Shown: in pieces, positions 46,741 to 57,064 of the stretch | Layout of the letters: every line of letters begins with the position of its first letter | Position numbering within the stretch: the stretch's first letter is position 1 | Origin: Candidatus Pelagibacter sp. | GTDB taxonomy: Bacteria; Pseudomonadota; Alphaproteobacteria; Pelagibacterales; Pelagibacteraceae | Reading direction: 5' to 3' | Assembly (NCBI GenBank): GCA_028095445.1 | Contig: JAOHCJ010000002.1 | Location: 1 to 64,000, forward strand | DNA length: 64,000 nucleotides | The notes under the pieces: generated by a model | The model's input: the letters and a program-made list of their open reading frames with translations, nothing else | What the model was told of the DNA's origin: nothing | The model's database searches: none | Translations under genes and position numbers: made by a program

Positions 46741-47097
46741 TTAAAAATCCATTCCATTTTTACGTAAAGTTTCAGCAAATATTTTAACTCTTCCATGGTA
46801 TTTATATATACCTCTATCAAAATATATCTTCGTTATTTTTTTATCTTGTGCTTTTTTTGCTAGCTTTTCAGCTACAATTTTAGAAAGTTCTGTTTTGTTA
46901 ACTTTATTCATTGATTTAATTTCCTTTTCTACAGAAGAACATGAAATTAAGGTAATATTTTTAACATCATCAATTATTTGTGCAGAAATATTTTTTGACG
47001 ATCTAGATATACTCAATCTTAGTCTATCAGCAGCTGATACTTTTTTACCTTTATTTCTGACTCTAAATTTTTTACGATCAACAGTTTTTAATTTCAT
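46741..47097 (-). CDS. rplR: Large ribosomal subunit protein uL18
   Basis: Binds 5S rRNA in the central protuberance. The 118 residues run from [34 protein letters not shown] to the family C-terminus [27 protein letters not shown]. The start overlaps the rplF stop by one base. Confidence 0.97.
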   Translation of the reverse strand: MKLKTVDRKKFRVRNKGKKVSAADRLRLSISRSSKNISAQIIDDVKNITLISCSSVEKEIKSMNKVNKTELSKIVAEKLAKKAQDKKITKIYFDRGIYKYHGRVKIFAETLRKNGMDF

Positions 47098-47636
47098 TAT
47101 TTTTTCTTTCCTTCTTTTCTTAATATATGTTGACCTTGTTCTCTTATACCCTTACCTTTGTAAGGCTCGGGTTTTCTAAAAGACTTTATTTTTGAGACAA
47201 CCATTCCAACTTGCTGTTTGTCATGACCACTAATTTTTACAATTGTTTGTTTTTCAACAACTATTTTAATTCCCTCTGGAATATCAAAATTTATATCATG
47301 GCTATAACCTAATTGAAGGTTAAGCTGAGTACCTTTTAAAGCAGCTCTGTATCCAACGCCAACTAATTCTAAAGTCTTCTCATATCCAGTGCTAGATCCA
47401 ATTACTGCATTATTGATCAAACTTCTATTCATTCCCCATAATCTTTTAGAATTTTGGTCAACTTTTTTTGGTTTGATAGATATTTCTTTTCCATCTGATA
47501 TGACAACATTAAACATTTCTAAATCAACATTAACTGATTTTTTTCCTAATGGTCCTTCAATATTTAAAACATTGCCAGACATTACTGCTTTTACTTTTTC
47601 TGGAATTGTAATATTTATTTTACCAATTTTAGACAT
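47097..47636 (-). CDS. rplF: Large ribosomal subunit protein uL6
   Basis: 50S protein near the sarcin-ricin loop. The 179 residues carry the duplicated fold, with [26 protein letters not shown] at the start and the C-terminal signature [14 protein letters not shown]. Overlaps of one base with rpsH and rplR suggest coupled translation. Confidence 0.97.
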   Translation of the reverse strand: MSKIGKINITIPEKVKAVMSGNVLNIEGPLGKKSVNVDLEMFNVVISDGKEISIKPKKVDQNSKRLWGMNRSLINNAVIGSSTGYEKTLELVGVGYRAALKGTQLNLQLGYSHDINFDIPEGIKIVVEKQTIVKISGHDKQQVGMVVSKIKSFRKPEPYKGKGIREQGQHILRKEGKKK

Positions 47637-48031
47637 TAAAATACCTTACAAATTATTTCTCCACCAACTTTTTGCTTTCTTGCGTCAACGTCAGTCATAA
47701 CACCTTTTGGTGTGGAGATTATTGCTATACCAAGTCCACCATTAATTTTTGGTAAACTATCAGCACTAGAAAAAATTCTTCTTCCTGGTTTGGATATTCT
47801 TTCAAAAGTACTAATTACGGGATTTCCCGAATAATATTTTAGATCAACTGATAATACAGGTTTATTTGAATCTTTTTCAATTTTATAATCTTTTATAAAT
47901 CCTTCTGATTTTAAAATATCCGCAATTTTAACTTTAAAGTTAGAAGAGGGTAAAACTACTTTTTTATGATTTCTCACTTGTGCATTTTTTATTCTTGCTA
48001 TCATATCACCTATTGGATCACTTAAACTCAT
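47636..48031 (-). CDS. rpsH: Small ribosomal subunit protein uS8
   Basis: Primary 16S rRNA binder and, in other bacteria, translational repressor of the spc operon. The 131 residues contain DPIGDMIARIKNAQ and the C-terminal GGLGIAIISTPKGVMTDVDARKQKVGGEIICKVF. It lies 11 bases after rpsN and overlaps rplF by one base. Confidence 0.97.
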   Translation of the reverse strand: MSLSDPIGDMIARIKNAQVRNHKKVVLPSSNFKVKIADILKSEGFIKDYKIEKDSNKPVLSVDLKYYSGNPVISTFERISKPGRRIFSSADSLPKINGGLGIAIISTPKGVMTDVDARKQKVGGEIICKVF

Positions 48032-48042
48032 ATTTTTCCTTT

Positions 48043-48348
48043 CTACCAGCTGGACTTAGTCATGCCTGGAATTAATCCATGTAATCCTAAGTCTCTTAAA
48101 GCTATTCTTGATATTTTTAATTTTCTATATACTCCATGGGGTCTACCTGTAATTTGACATCTATTCATTACTCTACTTTTGGCTGAATTCCTTGGTAAAT
48201 TTGACAGTTTTTGTTGTGCTTTAAAACGTTCTTCTAAAGAAATTTTTTTATTCATTACAATTTTTTTCAAAGCTTGTCTTTTTTTAAAAAGCCTATCTGA
48301 AAGTATAATTCTTTTATTATTCTTATTTACTGCGCTTACTTTGGCCAT
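48043..48348 (-). CDS. rpsN: Small ribosomal subunit protein uS14 (zinc-free long form)
   Basis: Head protein of the 30S subunit. The 101 residues are the long, zinc-independent type, ending NRCQITGRPHGVYRKLKISRIALRDLGLHGLIPGMTKSSW. The CxxC pairs of the short form are absent. It lies between rplE (2 bases) and rpsH (11 bases) in the standard order. Confidence 0.97.
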   Translation of the reverse strand: MAKVSAVNKNNKRIILSDRLFKKRQALKKIVMNKKISLEERFKAQQKLSNLPRNSAKSRVMNRCQITGRPHGVYRKLKISRIALRDLGLHGLIPGMTKSSW

Positions 48349-48350
48349 TC

Positions 48351-48905
48351 TTAATTATCTCCTTTTTTAATAAATGGAAAATTTAGTTTTTCAAGAAGAG
48401 CAAAACTATGCTCTTTATTTAATGCAGAAATTACGACTACAATATCTAAACCTCTAATTTTATCTATTCTATCAAAATTTACTTCAGGAAAAATTATATG
48501 CTCTTTAATTCCAAAAGTATAATTACCAAATTTGTCAAATCCATTAGCTGACAATCCTCTAAAATCTTTAATTCTTGGTAATGCTATATTAACTAGTCTA
48601 TCTATAAACTCGTACATTTTGTTGCCTCTTAATGTTACTTTTAAACCTGCATTTGTACCTTTTCTTGTTTTAAAATTTGCAACAGATTTTTTGAATTTTG
48701 TTACAGTTGGCTTTTGACCAGTTATTTTTCCTAAATCCTCTTCTGTAGACTTTAAAATTTTTGCATCTGCACCGTCTAGACCAAGTCCCATGTTCAAAAC
48801 AACTTTTTCAAGTTTTGGACCCATATATGTGTTTTTAAAACCCAATTTCTCTTTAAGAGCTGGCTGAATTTCTTTATAATATAATTCTTTTAATCTTGGT
48901 GTCAT
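48351..48905 (-). CDS. rplE: Large ribosomal subunit protein uL5
   Basis: 5S rRNA binder of the 50S subunit that also contacts the P-site tRNA. The 184 residues start with LKELYYKEIQPALKEKLGFKNTY and include KVVLNMGLG, RIKDFRGLSANGFDKFGNYTFGIKEHIIFPEV and the final FPFIKKGDN. It shares one base with rplX. Confidence 0.97.
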   Translation of the reverse strand: MTPRLKELYYKEIQPALKEKLGFKNTYMGPKLEKVVLNMGLGLDGADAKILKSTEEDLGKITGQKPTVTKFKKSVANFKTRKGTNAGLKVTLRGNKMYEFIDRLVNIALPRIKDFRGLSANGFDKFGNYTFGIKEHIIFPEVNFDRIDKIRGLDIVVVISALNKEHSFALLEKLNFPFIKKGDN

Positions 48906-49153
48906 TATTTTTTAGCCTCAGTTTTTTTTATTTTTTTTACTTCTTCAACAAGGGCAAGGTTTGAGATATGTATAAAATTCTCTTTTGAAACAATGCCTCC
49001 TTTTTTTTCTTTTGTTGTTTTAACGTGTTTTTTAACAATATTTATACCTTGTACTTTAGCTCTATTATTAGACCTATCTAATTCTATAACTTCTCCCTCT
49101 TTTTTTTTATCTTTTCCTGATAATACTTTAACTTTTAAACCTTTTTTTATCAT
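48905..49153 (-). CDS. rplX: Large ribosomal subunit protein uL24 (shortened C-terminus)
   Basis: Assembly initiator of the 50S subunit. The KOW core is present ([40 protein letters not shown], ending [10 protein letters not shown]). However, the protein stops at 82 residues with a short Lys/Glu tail. Typical bacterial uL24 has about 20 further residues after this point, including the TGKPTRVGF-type segment. The stop codon overlaps the rplE start, so the truncation is in the genome arrangement and not at a contig edge. Confidence 0.94.
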   Translation of the reverse strand: MIKKGLKVKVLSGKDKKKEGEVIELDRSNNRAKVQGINIVKKHVKTTKEKKGGIVSKENFIHISNLALVEEVKKIKKTEAKK

Positions 49154-49154
49154 T

Positions 49155-49523
49155 TTATAAAACTTCCGGGGCTAATGAAATAATTTTCATTTGACCTCTA
49201 TTTCTTAATTCCCTTGTTACTGGACCAAATATTCTTGTTCCAACAGGCTCACCTTTGTCATCAACTAAAACTGCAGCATTATTATCAAACCTAACTTTAG
49301 AACCATCATCTCTGTGTATTCCCTTTTTTACTCTCACAACTACTGCCTTATGTACCGATCCTTTTTTAACTTTTCCTTTAGGTATAGCTTCTTTCACGGC
49401 TATAACGATAGTATCACCTATACTTGCATATCTACGTTTAGATCCACCTAAAACTTTAATACACTCAATTCTTTTTGCACCAGTGTTATCGGCAACTAAT
49501 AATTCTGTTTGAACCTGTATCAT
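49155..49523 (-). CDS. rplN: Large ribosomal subunit protein uL14
   Basis: 50S interface protein that binds RsfS and contacts 16S rRNA. The 122 residues run from [33 protein letters not shown] to [13 protein letters not shown] and [10 protein letters not shown], standard length. It overlaps rpsQ by 4 bases. Confidence 0.98.
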   Translation of the reverse strand: MIQVQTELLVADNTGAKRIECIKVLGGSKRRYASIGDTIVIAVKEAIPKGKVKKGSVHKAVVVRVKKGIHRDDGSKVRFDNNAAVLVDDKGEPVGTRIFGPVTRELRNRGQMKIISLAPEVL

Positions 49524-49756
49524 TTAGTGTCATCCATAACTTGAAATTTTTTATTTTTTGAAAAGGGTTTGCTCTCTATAATTGAGACCTTATCCCCATT
49601 TTTAAATTTATTATTTGCATCATGTGCATTGTATTTTTTCCTAACTTTGACCACTTTTTTAAGTACCGGATGAGAATATTTTCTTTCAACTACTACAGTA
49701 ATTGTCTTATTGGGTTTGTCACTAATAACAACTCCTGTTAATATTTTTTTAGGCAT
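49520..49756 (-). CDS. rpsQ: Small ribosomal subunit protein uS17
   Basis: Primary 16S rRNA binder. The 78 residues have the OB-fold pattern [46 protein letters not shown] and [16 protein letters not shown]. It overlaps rpmC by 8 bases and rplN by 4. Confidence 0.97.
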   Translation of the reverse strand: MPKKILTGVVISDKPNKTITVVVERKYSHPVLKKVVKVRKKYNAHDANNKFKNGDKVSIIESKPFSKNKKFQVMDDTK

Positions 49757-49940
49757 TTAGTTTTCCTTTTAGTAAAGTTTTTAATCTAGCTATATTTTTT
49801 TTTGTTTCACCAATTTTAGATGGATTTGTAATTTGTGAATTAATTTTTTGAAATCTAAAATTAAATAAATCTTTTTTTAGTTTATCAATATTTTTAATTG
49901 CTTCGTCTTTAGTCAGTTTTTTAATTTCTTGTTTTTTCAT
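49749..49940 (-). CDS. rpmC: Large ribosomal subunit protein uL29
   Basis: Small helical 50S protein at the exit tunnel and a docking site for trigger factor and SRP. The real start is the ATG at 49938-49940 ([17 protein letters not shown]), giving 63 residues; the frame is open further upstream, but that part is the shadow of rplP. The core [38 protein letters not shown] is typical. One base separates it from rplP. Confidence 0.96.
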   Translation of the reverse strand: MKKQEIKKLTKDEAIKNIDKLKKDLFNFRFQKINSQITNPSKIGETKKNIARLKTLLKGKLNA

Positions 49941-49941
49941 T

Positions 49942-50352
49942 CTACACAAACCTTTTAATAAATTTTGTTTTGATGGGTAATTTTGCTGAGGCTTTGTATA
50001 GAGCCTCTTTGGCGATTTCTTCTGAAACCCCATCAATTTCAAATAATATTCTTCCTGGCTTAACTCTACAAGCCCAGTATTCCGGTGCACCTTTCCCTTT
50101 ACCCATACGCACTTCCACAGGTTTTTTTGAAACAGGAATGTTTGGAAAAATTCGAGTCCATACACGTCCTTGTCTTTTCATATGTCTAGTTAAAGCAACT
50201 CTAGCTGCTTCAATTTGTTTTCCAATTATTCTTTCTGGTGCCATAGCTTTCAAAGCAAAAGCTCCATAATTTATTTTACTTGCACGGGTAGCCGTTCCAT
50301 GAATTCTGCCTTTATGTGCTTTTCTATATTTAGATCTAACTGGTTGTAACAT
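49942..50352 (-). CDS. rplP: Large ribosomal subunit protein uL16
   Basis: 50S protein at the A-site tRNA elbow. The 136 residues contain [45 protein letters not shown] and [24 protein letters not shown]. Standard length, in S10-operon order between rpsC and rpmC. Confidence 0.98.
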   Translation of the reverse strand: MLQPVRSKYRKAHKGRIHGTATRASKINYGAFALKAMAPERIIGKQIEAARVALTRHMKRQGRVWTRIFPNIPVSKKPVEVRMGKGKGAPEYWACRVKPGRILFEIDGVSEEIAKEALYKASAKLPIKTKFIKRFV

Positions 50353-50354
50353 AA

Positions 50355-51035
50355 TTATTCCTTAACCTCTTTAGGCACTACTTTATTTGTTTCTTGACTG
50401 AATTCTCTTGCAAATACTTCACCTTTATAAATCCAAACTTTAATACCAATTATTCCAAATGTTGTTAATGCTTCAGCTTCAGCATAATCTATGTCTGCTC
50501 TTAGTGTATGTGAAGGAATACTACCATCTCTTAACCATTCAGTTCTTGCAATTTCATTACCACCTAGTCTACCACTTATTGAAACTTTAATGCCTTTTGC
50601 TCCAAGTCTCAAACATGACTGCATAGCACGTTTCATTGCTCTTCTATATGATATTCTTTTTACAAGTTGTTGAGCAATATTTTCTGCTACCAAGTAAGAA
50701 TTAGTTTCTGGTTTTTTGACCTCTTTTATATTTAATGTAACTTCATTACTTGTAAATTTAGACAGATTATTTTTTATTTTATCTATATCGCTTCCTTTTT
50801 TTCCAATTACAAAACCTGGTCTTGAAGTGTATATAGTAACAAAACATTTATTAGATGTTCTTTCTATCATAACCTTTGATACACCAGAATTAATTACATT
50901 TTTTTTGATATATTCTCTTATTTTAAAATCTTCTATCAAATAATTACCAAAATCTTTTTTCTTGGCATACCATACAGAATCCCAACCTCTGTTTACACCA
51001 AGTCTAAAACCTACAGGATTAACTTTTTGTCCCAT
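50355..51035 (-). CDS. rpsC: Small ribosomal subunit protein uS3
   Basis: mRNA entry-site protein of the 30S subunit. The 226 residues show [24 protein letters not shown], a KH domain ([30 protein letters not shown]) and the C-terminal [28 protein letters not shown]. It overlaps rplV by 17 bases. Confidence 0.98.
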   Translation of the reverse strand: MGQKVNPVGFRLGVNRGWDSVWYAKKKDFGNYLIEDFKIREYIKKNVINSGVSKVMIERTSNKCFVTIYTSRPGFVIGKKGSDIDKIKNNLSKFTSNEVTLNIKEVKKPETNSYLVAENIAQQLVKRISYRRAMKRAMQSCLRLGAKGIKVSISGRLGGNEIARTEWLRDGSIPSHTLRADIDYAEAEALTTFGIIGIKVWIYKGEVFAREFSQETNKVVPKEVKE

Positions 51036-51417
51036 GACTCTCCATTTTTTTTGCTTCTGATAAAATAATCGTTATTGTTGAATATGGTTTTAAAATTGGT
51101 GCGGCTCTTCCTTTTGCTCTAGGTCTAAATCTTTTCATTACAATTTTCTTACCACAATAGGCTTCTTTAACTATTAAATTATCTATGTCGTATTGATTAT
51201 TGTTTTCTGCATTTGCTATAGCAGACGAAACTGTTTTTCTAATTTCTTTAGTAATTCTTTTTTCAGAAAATTGAAGATCTCTAATTGCAACATCAACTTT
51301 TTTACCAACTATACCTCTAAGAATAGGATTTAACTTTCTAACACTAGATCTGATATTGTTATTTACAGATCTAACAGTGTTTTCTTTTAATTTGTTTATT
51401 TTTTTTTTTTTACTCAT
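51019..51417 (-). CDS. rplV: Large ribosomal subunit protein uL22
   Basis: Exit-tunnel constriction protein. The 132 residues include an N-terminal Lys-rich extension of about 20 residues before the usual start (SVRKLNPILRGIVGKKVDVAIRDLQFSEK) and the tunnel loop MKRFRPRAKGRAAPILKPYSTITIILSE. It overlaps rpsC by 17 bases. Confidence 0.96.
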   Translation of the reverse strand: MSKKKKINKLKENTVRSVNNNIRSSVRKLNPILRGIVGKKVDVAIRDLQFSEKRITKEIRKTVSSAIANAENNNQYDIDNLIVKEAYCGKKIVMKRFRPRAKGRAAPILKPYSTITIILSEAKKMESHGTKS

Positions 51418-51419
51418 AA

Positions 51420-51716
51420 TTATTTCTTAGCAGTTTCTGCTGGTTTTGCCTTTTTATCTGCGGGTGTATGACCAAAAAATGTTCTTGTTGGAGAAAATTC
51501 ACCCAACTTATGACCTACCATATCTTCAGAAATGGTAACTGGTATAAATTTTTTACCATTATAAATCAAAAAACTAACACCAATAAACTCAGGGATTATC
51601 GTTGATTTTCTTGACCAAGTTTTGATTGGCATTTTCTTTGGATCGAGCTTTTGTTTTTCAACTTTTTTAATTAAGCTTTCTTCAACAAAAGGTCCTTTCC
51701 ACACTGATCTAGCCAT
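51420..51716 (-). CDS. rpsS: Small ribosomal subunit protein uS19
   Basis: 30S head protein near the B1a bridge. The 98 residues begin [20 protein letters not shown], include [30 protein letters not shown] and the signature [18 protein letters not shown], and end in a short Lys/Ala-rich tail. It shares one base with rplB. Confidence 0.98.
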   Translation of the reverse strand: MARSVWKGPFVEESLIKKVEKQKLDPKKMPIKTWSRKSTIIPEFIGVSFLIYNGKKFIPVTISEDMVGHKLGEFSPTRTFFGHTPADKKAKPAETAKK

Positions 51717-52558
51717 TATTTTTTAGCATCCTTTCTTTTGTTTCGTCTTCTAACTATAAATTTATCTGTTCTCTTGTTGTCTCTTGTTTTTAATCCTTTG
51801 GCAGATTGACCTGTAGGCGATACAGGGTGTCTTCCACCAGCAGTTTTACCTTCTCCACCACCATGTGGGTGATCAACAGGGTTCATTACAACACCTCTTG
51901 TATGAGGTCTTCTACCCAGCCATCTTGATCTTCCAGCTTTACCAATTTTAATATTTTTTTGATCTGGATTAGATAAAACACCTATTGTAGCCATTGATCT
52001 TGAATCTATTTTTCTTACTTCACCTGAAATCATTTTTATTAAAGAATAATTACCATCCAAACCACTAATAGTTACAGAAGTACCAGCGGATCTAGCAATT
52101 TTACCACCTGCTCCAGGTTTTAACTCAACATTATGTATATTAATACCAACAGGAATATCTCTTAATGGCATACAATTACCAACTTTAATTTCTTTTTCAG
52201 ATCCATTCTCTACGGTATCTCCAGCTTTTATTTTTTGAGGTGCTAAATAATAAAAATGTTGTCCGTCTTCAAATTTAACAAGCATTATGTAACAAGATCT
52301 ATTTGGATCATACTCAATTCTTTCTACTGTACCTGGCATATCTAATTTTTTTCTATAAAAGTCAACCAACCTGTACATTTGTTTATGACCACCAGCTCTG
52401 TTTCTAGATGTTATATGTCCATTATTATTTCTGCCCTTCATAGTATTTTTAGGCTCAACTAATGATTTAAAAGGTTTGCCTTTCCAAAGACCAGTTCTAT
52501 CAACAAGAATTGTTCCTCTAGTTGATTTTGTATATGGTTTAAAAGTTTTTAATGCCAT
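51716..52558 (-). CDS. rplB: Large ribosomal subunit protein uL2
   Basis: Core 50S protein needed for subunit joining and peptidyl transfer. The 280 residues include [43 protein letters not shown], the RSAGTSVTI region and the conserved [15 protein letters not shown] loop with the histidine near the peptidyl transferase centre. Confidence 0.98.
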   Translation of the reverse strand: MALKTFKPYTKSTRGTILVDRTGLWKGKPFKSLVEPKNTMKGRNNNGHITSRNRAGGHKQMYRLVDFYRKKLDMPGTVERIEYDPNRSCYIMLVKFEDGQHFYYLAPQKIKAGDTVENGSEKEIKVGNCMPLRDIPVGINIHNVELKPGAGGKIARSAGTSVTISGLDGNYSLIKMISGEVRKIDSRSMATIGVLSNPDQKNIKIGKAGRSRWLGRRPHTRGVVMNPVDHPHGGGEGKTAGGRHPVSPTGQSAKGLKTRDNKRTDKFIVRRRNKRKDAKK

Positions 52559-52561
52559 TTA

Positions 52562-52855
52562 TTAAATACCCGTTGTTAAGTCGATACTTTGACCTTTTTT
52601 TAATGTTATAATTGCTTTTTTATACCCTTGAACTTTTATCTTTTTTCCTCGCGCAACTTTTGTTCTGTTTTGTTTATTAACAATATTTATTTTTGTTACA
52701 TTAACTTTAAAAATTTTTTCTATATTCTTTTTTATGGAAATTTTATTTGACTCTCTAGGTACTTTAAAAACAATCTTATTCTGCTCAGATAGATTAGTAG
52801 TTTTTTCAGTAATCATTGGTGCCAGAATTTTATCGTAAAGGTGTATTTTTTGCAT
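52562..52855 (-). CDS. rplW: Large ribosomal subunit protein uL23
   Basis: Exit-tunnel rim protein docking SRP and trigger factor. The 97 residues contain DKILAPMITEKTTNLSEQNKIVFKVPRESNK, IEKIFKVNVTKINIVN and YKKAIITLKKGQSIDL, the standard single-domain pattern. It follows rplD by one base. Confidence 0.96.
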   Translation of the reverse strand: MQKIHLYDKILAPMITEKTTNLSEQNKIVFKVPRESNKISIKKNIEKIFKVNVTKINIVNKQNRTKVARGKKIKVQGYKKAIITLKKGQSIDLTTGI

Positions 52856-52856
52856 T

Positions 52857-53480
52857 TTATGAATATCTCTTTTCTAGTTCTTTTACAGAGCTTTCAGTAA
52901 ATACAACTTTTTTAAATTTAATTATATCAAAAGCACTAAAATGATTAATATCAGTCACTTTTACGTTTGGAATATTTCTTGCTGACTTTTCAATTTTTTC
53001 TTTAGAAGATTTATCTAAAATAATTAACGAATTTGTGATTTCAAATTTGTTAATTATAAGATTCATTTCTTTTGTTTTTTTAATTTCTTTATCAAAATCA
53101 CTTAGAATTAATAAATTATTAAGCTTATTTTTTTCAGTAATTAATGATGCTATGCTAAGTTTTTTTTCACTTTTATTTAATTTTCTTTTTTTATAAGCTA
53201 ACTCACCTTTGGGCCCGTGCGCTACTCCACCACCAACAAAAATAGGGGCTTTTCTACTTGCGTGTCTAGCCCCACCAGTACCTTTTTGAGCGTATATTTT
53301 TGAGGTTGAGCCTTTGATTTCGTTCTGTTGTTTTGTTTTAGCGTGTCTACCTTTATAGTTTGCATTAGTTTTAAATAAAACATTGTCTACTAATCTTTTA
53401 TTTATTTTCGCTGAAAAGATTTTATCCAAAACTTCTATCGATGCTTTTTTACCGTCTAAATTTAATTTTTCTATTTTCAT
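52857..53480 (-). CDS. rplD: Large ribosomal subunit protein uL4
   Basis: Exit-tunnel protein and, in other bacteria, autogenous regulator of the S10 operon. The 207 residues carry the tunnel loop GSTSKIYAQKGTGGARHASRKAPIFVGGGVAHGPK and the C-terminal globular part ending ESSVKELEKRY. One-base overlap with rplC. Confidence 0.97.
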   Translation of the reverse strand: MKIEKLNLDGKKASIEVLDKIFSAKINKRLVDNVLFKTNANYKGRHAKTKQQNEIKGSTSKIYAQKGTGGARHASRKAPIFVGGGVAHGPKGELAYKKRKLNKSEKKLSIASLITEKNKLNNLLILSDFDKEIKKTKEMNLIINKFEITNSLIILDKSSKEKIEKSARNIPNVKVTDINHFSAFDIIKFKKVVFTESSVKELEKRYS

Positions 53481-54190
53481 TATTTTTTCTTTTTGTCTGG
53501 TGTTTTTTTAGCATCTTCAGCTGCTTTAATTTTTTCATTAACTGTTAGTTTATTAATATTTTTTACAGCTTTTTTTATGAGTATTTCAGTATTTTTTGAT
53601 CCAGGTATTGACCCTTTTAAGTATAATAATTCATTTTCTAAATCAGCTTTAATAATTTCAATATTTTGCATGGTTCTTATTCTATCACCCATATGACCTG
53701 CCATCTTTTTTCCTTTGAACACTTTACCTGGATCTTGTCTCTGTCCCGTAGAACCATGTGATCTATGAGAAACTGAAACACCATGTGTTGCTCTTAATCC
53801 ACCAAAATTATGCCTTTTCATAGCTCCTGCAAATCCTTTACCAATTGTTTTGGATGTAGTGTCTACAAACTTAACCTCGTTGAATATTTCTAAACCTAAT
53901 TCATTGCCTTCTTTGTATTCAGTTGTGTCTTTAATTCTAAATTCTTTTAATTTTCTTTTTGCTTCAGTATTTTTTTTTGCATAAAAACCTTTCATCGCTT
54001 TTGTAAGTTTTGAATTTTTGATTTTGCCAAAACCTAATTGAACAGCTTTATATCCTCGCTTATCTTCTTCAATAACATTTATCACTCTTGCTTTTTCCAT
54101 TTTAACAACAGTAACTGGTACGAGTCTTCCTGTTTTGTAAAACTCTCTAGTCATACCTATTTTTTTTCCAATTAAAGCAATTTCAGTCAT
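53480..54190 (-). CDS. rplC: Large ribosomal subunit protein uL3
   Basis: Early-assembly 50S protein reaching the peptidyl transferase centre. The 236 residues show LIGKKIGMTREFYKTGRLVPVTVVKM, the central loop GGLRATHGVSVSHRSHGSTGQRQDPGKVFKGKKMAGHMG (its Gln is the target of PrmB methylation in other bacteria), and a Lys-rich C-terminal extension of about 20 residues. Confidence 0.97.
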   Translation of the reverse strand: MTEIALIGKKIGMTREFYKTGRLVPVTVVKMEKARVINVIEEDKRGYKAVQLGFGKIKNSKLTKAMKGFYAKKNTEAKRKLKEFRIKDTTEYKEGNELGLEIFNEVKFVDTTSKTIGKGFAGAMKRHNFGGLRATHGVSVSHRSHGSTGQRQDPGKVFKGKKMAGHMGDRIRTMQNIEIIKADLENELLYLKGSIPGSKNTEILIKKAVKNINKLTVNEKIKAAEDAKKTPDKKKK

Positions 54191-54192
54191 GA

Positions 54193-54501
54193 TTAAATTT
54201 TAATTTCTACATCTACTCCTGAAGCTAAATCAAGTTTCATTAGTGCTTCAACAGTTTGAGGTGTAGGTTCGATAATATCAATTAACCTTTTATGTGTTCT
54301 TGTTTCAAATTGTTCTCTACTTTTTTTATCAATATGTGGACCTTTTAAAACTGTATATCTTTCTATTTTAGTAGGAAGCGGTATGGGTCCTTTAATAGTA
54401 GCACCAGTTCTTTTTACAGTATTAACGATCTCTTCTGTCGAAGTATCTAAAATTTTATTATCATAAGCTCTTAATTTAATTCTAATGTTTTGTTTTTCCA
54501 T
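54193..54501 (-). CDS. rpsJ: Small ribosomal subunit protein uS10
   Basis: 30S head protein and NusB partner in transcription antitermination. The 102 residues contain [18 protein letters not shown] and the signature [35 protein letters not shown]. It lies 5 bases after fusA, where tuf usually intervenes in the str-S10 arrangement. Confidence 0.98.
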   Translation of the reverse strand: MEKQNIRIKLRAYDNKILDTSTEEIVNTVKRTGATIKGPIPLPTKIERYTVLKGPHIDKKSREQFETRTHKRLIDIIEPTPQTVEALMKLDLASGVDVEIKI

Positions 54502-54506
54502 AATTT

Positions 54507-56585
54507 TTAACCAGCAATTTTCTTAGTTACTTCATCCTGAACATTTTGTGGGACTTTAGAATAATGGTCAAAAAACATAGAGTATTGGGCTCTACCTTGA
54601 GACATTGATCTTAGACTATTTATATAACCAAACATATTAGCAAGAGGTACCATGGCTGTTATTACAGTTGCATTTCCTCTTTGCTCTTGAGTACTGATTT
54701 GACCTCTACGACTATTTAAATCACCAATAACATCACCCATGTAATCTTCAGGAGTTACAACCTCAACTCTCATAACTGGTTCTAATAATTTTAATGTTCC
54801 TTTAGTGCAAGCTTCTTTAAAGCATGCTCTGCTAGCCAATTCGAATGCCAAAACACTTGAGTCTACATCGTGATGTAATCCATCTAGAATAGTCACCTTG
54901 TAATCTATCATTGGAAAACCAGCTAAAATTCCACCATCCGATACAGTTTCAATTCCCTTTTCAACACCAGGAATAAATTCTTTAGGAATTGCACCACCTT
55001 TAATTTTACTCTCAACAAGTCTTCCTGCTCCAGGTTCTTGCGGTTCTACCAACATCTTAACTTTAGCAAATTGACCGGCACCACCACTTTGTTTTTTATG
55101 TGTATATTCAACTTCTGAAGGATTTTGTAAAGTTTCTCTATAAGCAACTTGAGGTGCACCAACATTGGCTTCAACTTTAAATTCTCTTTTCATTCTGTCA
55201 ACTATGATATCTAGATGAAGTTCCCCCATTCCTTTAATGATAGTTTGACCAGACTCTTCATCAGATGTTACTCTAAAAGAAGGATCCTCAGCAGCTAATC
55301 TACCTAAAGCTTCACCCATTTTTTCTTGGTCAGCTTTTGTTTTTGGTTCAACAGCTATTTCAATTACAGGTTCTGGGAATTCCATTGGTTCAAGTAAAAC
55401 TGGATTGTTTTCATCACATAAAGTATGCCCTGTTATCGTATATTTTAATCCTGCTAATGCGACTATATCTCCAGCATTTGCTTCCTTAATATCTTCTCTT
55501 GAGTTTGCATGCATTAACAGCATTCTACCAACTCTTTCCTCTTTATCTTTTGAGGTATTATAAACTGCAGTACCAGTTTTGATTGTTCCAGAATATATTC
55601 TAATAAAAGTTAAAGAACCTACAAAAGGATCATTTGCTACTTTAAAAGCTAACGCAGAAAAGGGAGCTTTATCATCAAACTTCATGTCAATTTGATCCTC
55701 TGTACCTGGTTTAGTTCCTTTAATTGAACCAATATCAATTGGGCTAGGTAAATAATTTATAGTTGCATCAAGCAGAGGTTGGACGCCTTTGTTTTTAAAA
55801 GCTGAACCTGTAGTAATTGGAACAAAACTAAAATTTAAAGTTCCTTTTCGAATACATTTAACTAAATCTTCTTCTTTAATTTCTTCACCGTTTAAATAAC
55901 TTTCCATTAACTTTTCGTCTTGTTCTACAGCCATTTCTACTAATTCAGTTCTGTATTTTTGACAAATGTCTTTTAAATCGTCAGGAATTTCTTTGTATTC
56001 CCATTCTGCACCTAGAGCTTCATTTTTCCAAACTTGAGCTTTCATTTTAACTAAGTCAACTACGCCTGATAAGGATGCTTCAATACCAATAGGAATTTGT
56101 AGAGGTAAAGGTTTACAACCAAGTCTATCTCTAATCATATCAACACATCTAAAAAAATCTGCACCTGTTCTGTCTAATTTATTCACAAAACAAATTCTTG
56201 GAACTTTATATTTGTCAGCTTGTCTCCAAACAGTTTCTGATTGTGGTTCAACACCTGCAACACCATCAAAAACACATACAGCTCCATCCAACACTTTTAA
56301 AGATCTTTCGACTTCAATAGTAAAATCAACGTGACCAGGGGTATCTATTATATTAATTCTATGATCATTCCAAAAACAAGTTGTTGCAGCTGAGGTAATT
56401 GTAATTCCTCTTTCTTGTTCTTGTTCCATCCAATCCATTGTTGCAGCACCATCGTGAACTTCGCCAATCTTATGACTTTTACCTGTGTAATATAAAATTC
56501 TTTCTGTAGTAGTGGTTTTACCTGCATCTATATGTGCCATGATACCAATATTTCTATATTTATCTAACGAATGTGTTCTAGCCAT
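54507..56585 (-). CDS. fusA: Elongation factor G
   Basis: GTPase that drives translocation on the ribosome. The 692 residues have G1 [20 protein letters not shown]3 DTPGHVDFT and G4 NKLDRTG. Domain IV contains [22 protein letters not shown], and domain V carries [26 protein letters not shown]. It lies 6 bases after rpsG; no tuf gene follows. Confidence 0.98.
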   Translation of the reverse strand: MARTHSLDKYRNIGIMAHIDAGKTTTTERILYYTGKSHKIGEVHDGAATMDWMEQEQERGITITSAATTCFWNDHRINIIDTPGHVDFTIEVERSLKVLDGAVCVFDGVAGVEPQSETVWRQADKYKVPRICFVNKLDRTGADFFRCVDMIRDRLGCKPLPLQIPIGIEASLSGVVDLVKMKAQVWKNEALGAEWEYKEIPDDLKDICQKYRTELVEMAVEQDEKLMESYLNGEEIKEEDLVKCIRKGTLNFSFVPITTGSAFKNKGVQPLLDATINYLPSPIDIGSIKGTKPGTEDQIDMKFDDKAPFSALAFKVANDPFVGSLTFIRIYSGTIKTGTAVYNTSKDKEERVGRMLLMHANSREDIKEANAGDIVALAGLKYTITGHTLCDENNPVLLEPMEFPEPVIEIAVEPKTKADQEKMGEALGRLAAEDPSFRVTSDEESGQTIIKGMGELHLDIIVDRMKREFKVEANVGAPQVAYRETLQNPSEVEYTHKKQSGGAGQFAKVKMLVEPQEPGAGRLVESKIKGGAIPKEFIPGVEKGIETVSDGGILAGFPMIDYKVTILDGLHHDVDSSVLAFELASRACFKEACTKGTLKLLEPVMRVEVVTPEDYMGDVIGDLNSRRGQISTQEQRGNATVITAMVPLANMFGYINSLRSMSQGRAQYSMFFDHYSKVPQNVQDEVTKKIAG

Positions 56586-56591
56586 AATTTT

Positions 56592-57062
56592 TTACCATCT
56601 AAAATGAGCAAAAGCCTTATTTGACTCTGCCATTTTATGAACGTCTTCCCTTTTTTTTACTGCTGATCCTTTTTTTTCATAAGCATCAAACAGTTCGTTG
56701 AATATTTTATCTGACATATGTTTATCTTTTCTTTTTCTTGAAGCATCTACCAGCCATCTGATAGCTAGAGCTTGAGCTCTTTTACTCTTTACTTCAACTG
56801 GAACTTGATATGTTGCACCACCTACTCTTCTTGATCTAACTTCTACCGTAGGTCTGATATTATTTATAGCTTCATTAAAAACATTTATTGGCTCTTCTTT
56901 TGTTTTAGATTTAATTTTTTCAATAGCTTCATAAACTATTTTTTCAGCCACACCTTTTTTTCCATCATACATTATGGAATTTATTAACTTTGGAATTATA
57001 GTTGATTTAAATATTGGGTCTGGAATTACAACTTTTTTTGGTTGTGTTTTTTTTCTAGACAT
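56592..57062 (-). CDS. rpsG: Small ribosomal subunit protein uS7
   Basis: Primary binder of the 16S rRNA 3' domain, and a translational repressor of the str operon in other bacteria. The 156 residues include DPIFKSTIIPKLINSIMYDGKKGVAEKIVYEA, RPTVEVRSRRVGGATYQVPVEV and the final MAESNKAFAHFRW. It lies 2 bases after rpsL. Confidence 0.98.
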   Translation of the reverse strand: MSRKKTQPKKVVIPDPIFKSTIIPKLINSIMYDGKKGVAEKIVYEAIEKIKSKTKEEPINVFNEAINNIRPTVEVRSRRVGGATYQVPVEVKSKRAQALAIRWLVDASRKRKDKHMSDKIFNELFDAYEKKGSAVKKREDVHKMAESNKAFAHFRW

Positions 57063-57064
57063 AA

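Noticed and set aside
49941..50165. Upstream in-frame extension of rpmC with its own Met at 50165
   Set aside because: The extra 75 codons are the alternate frame of rplP; the uL29 family start is at 49940.
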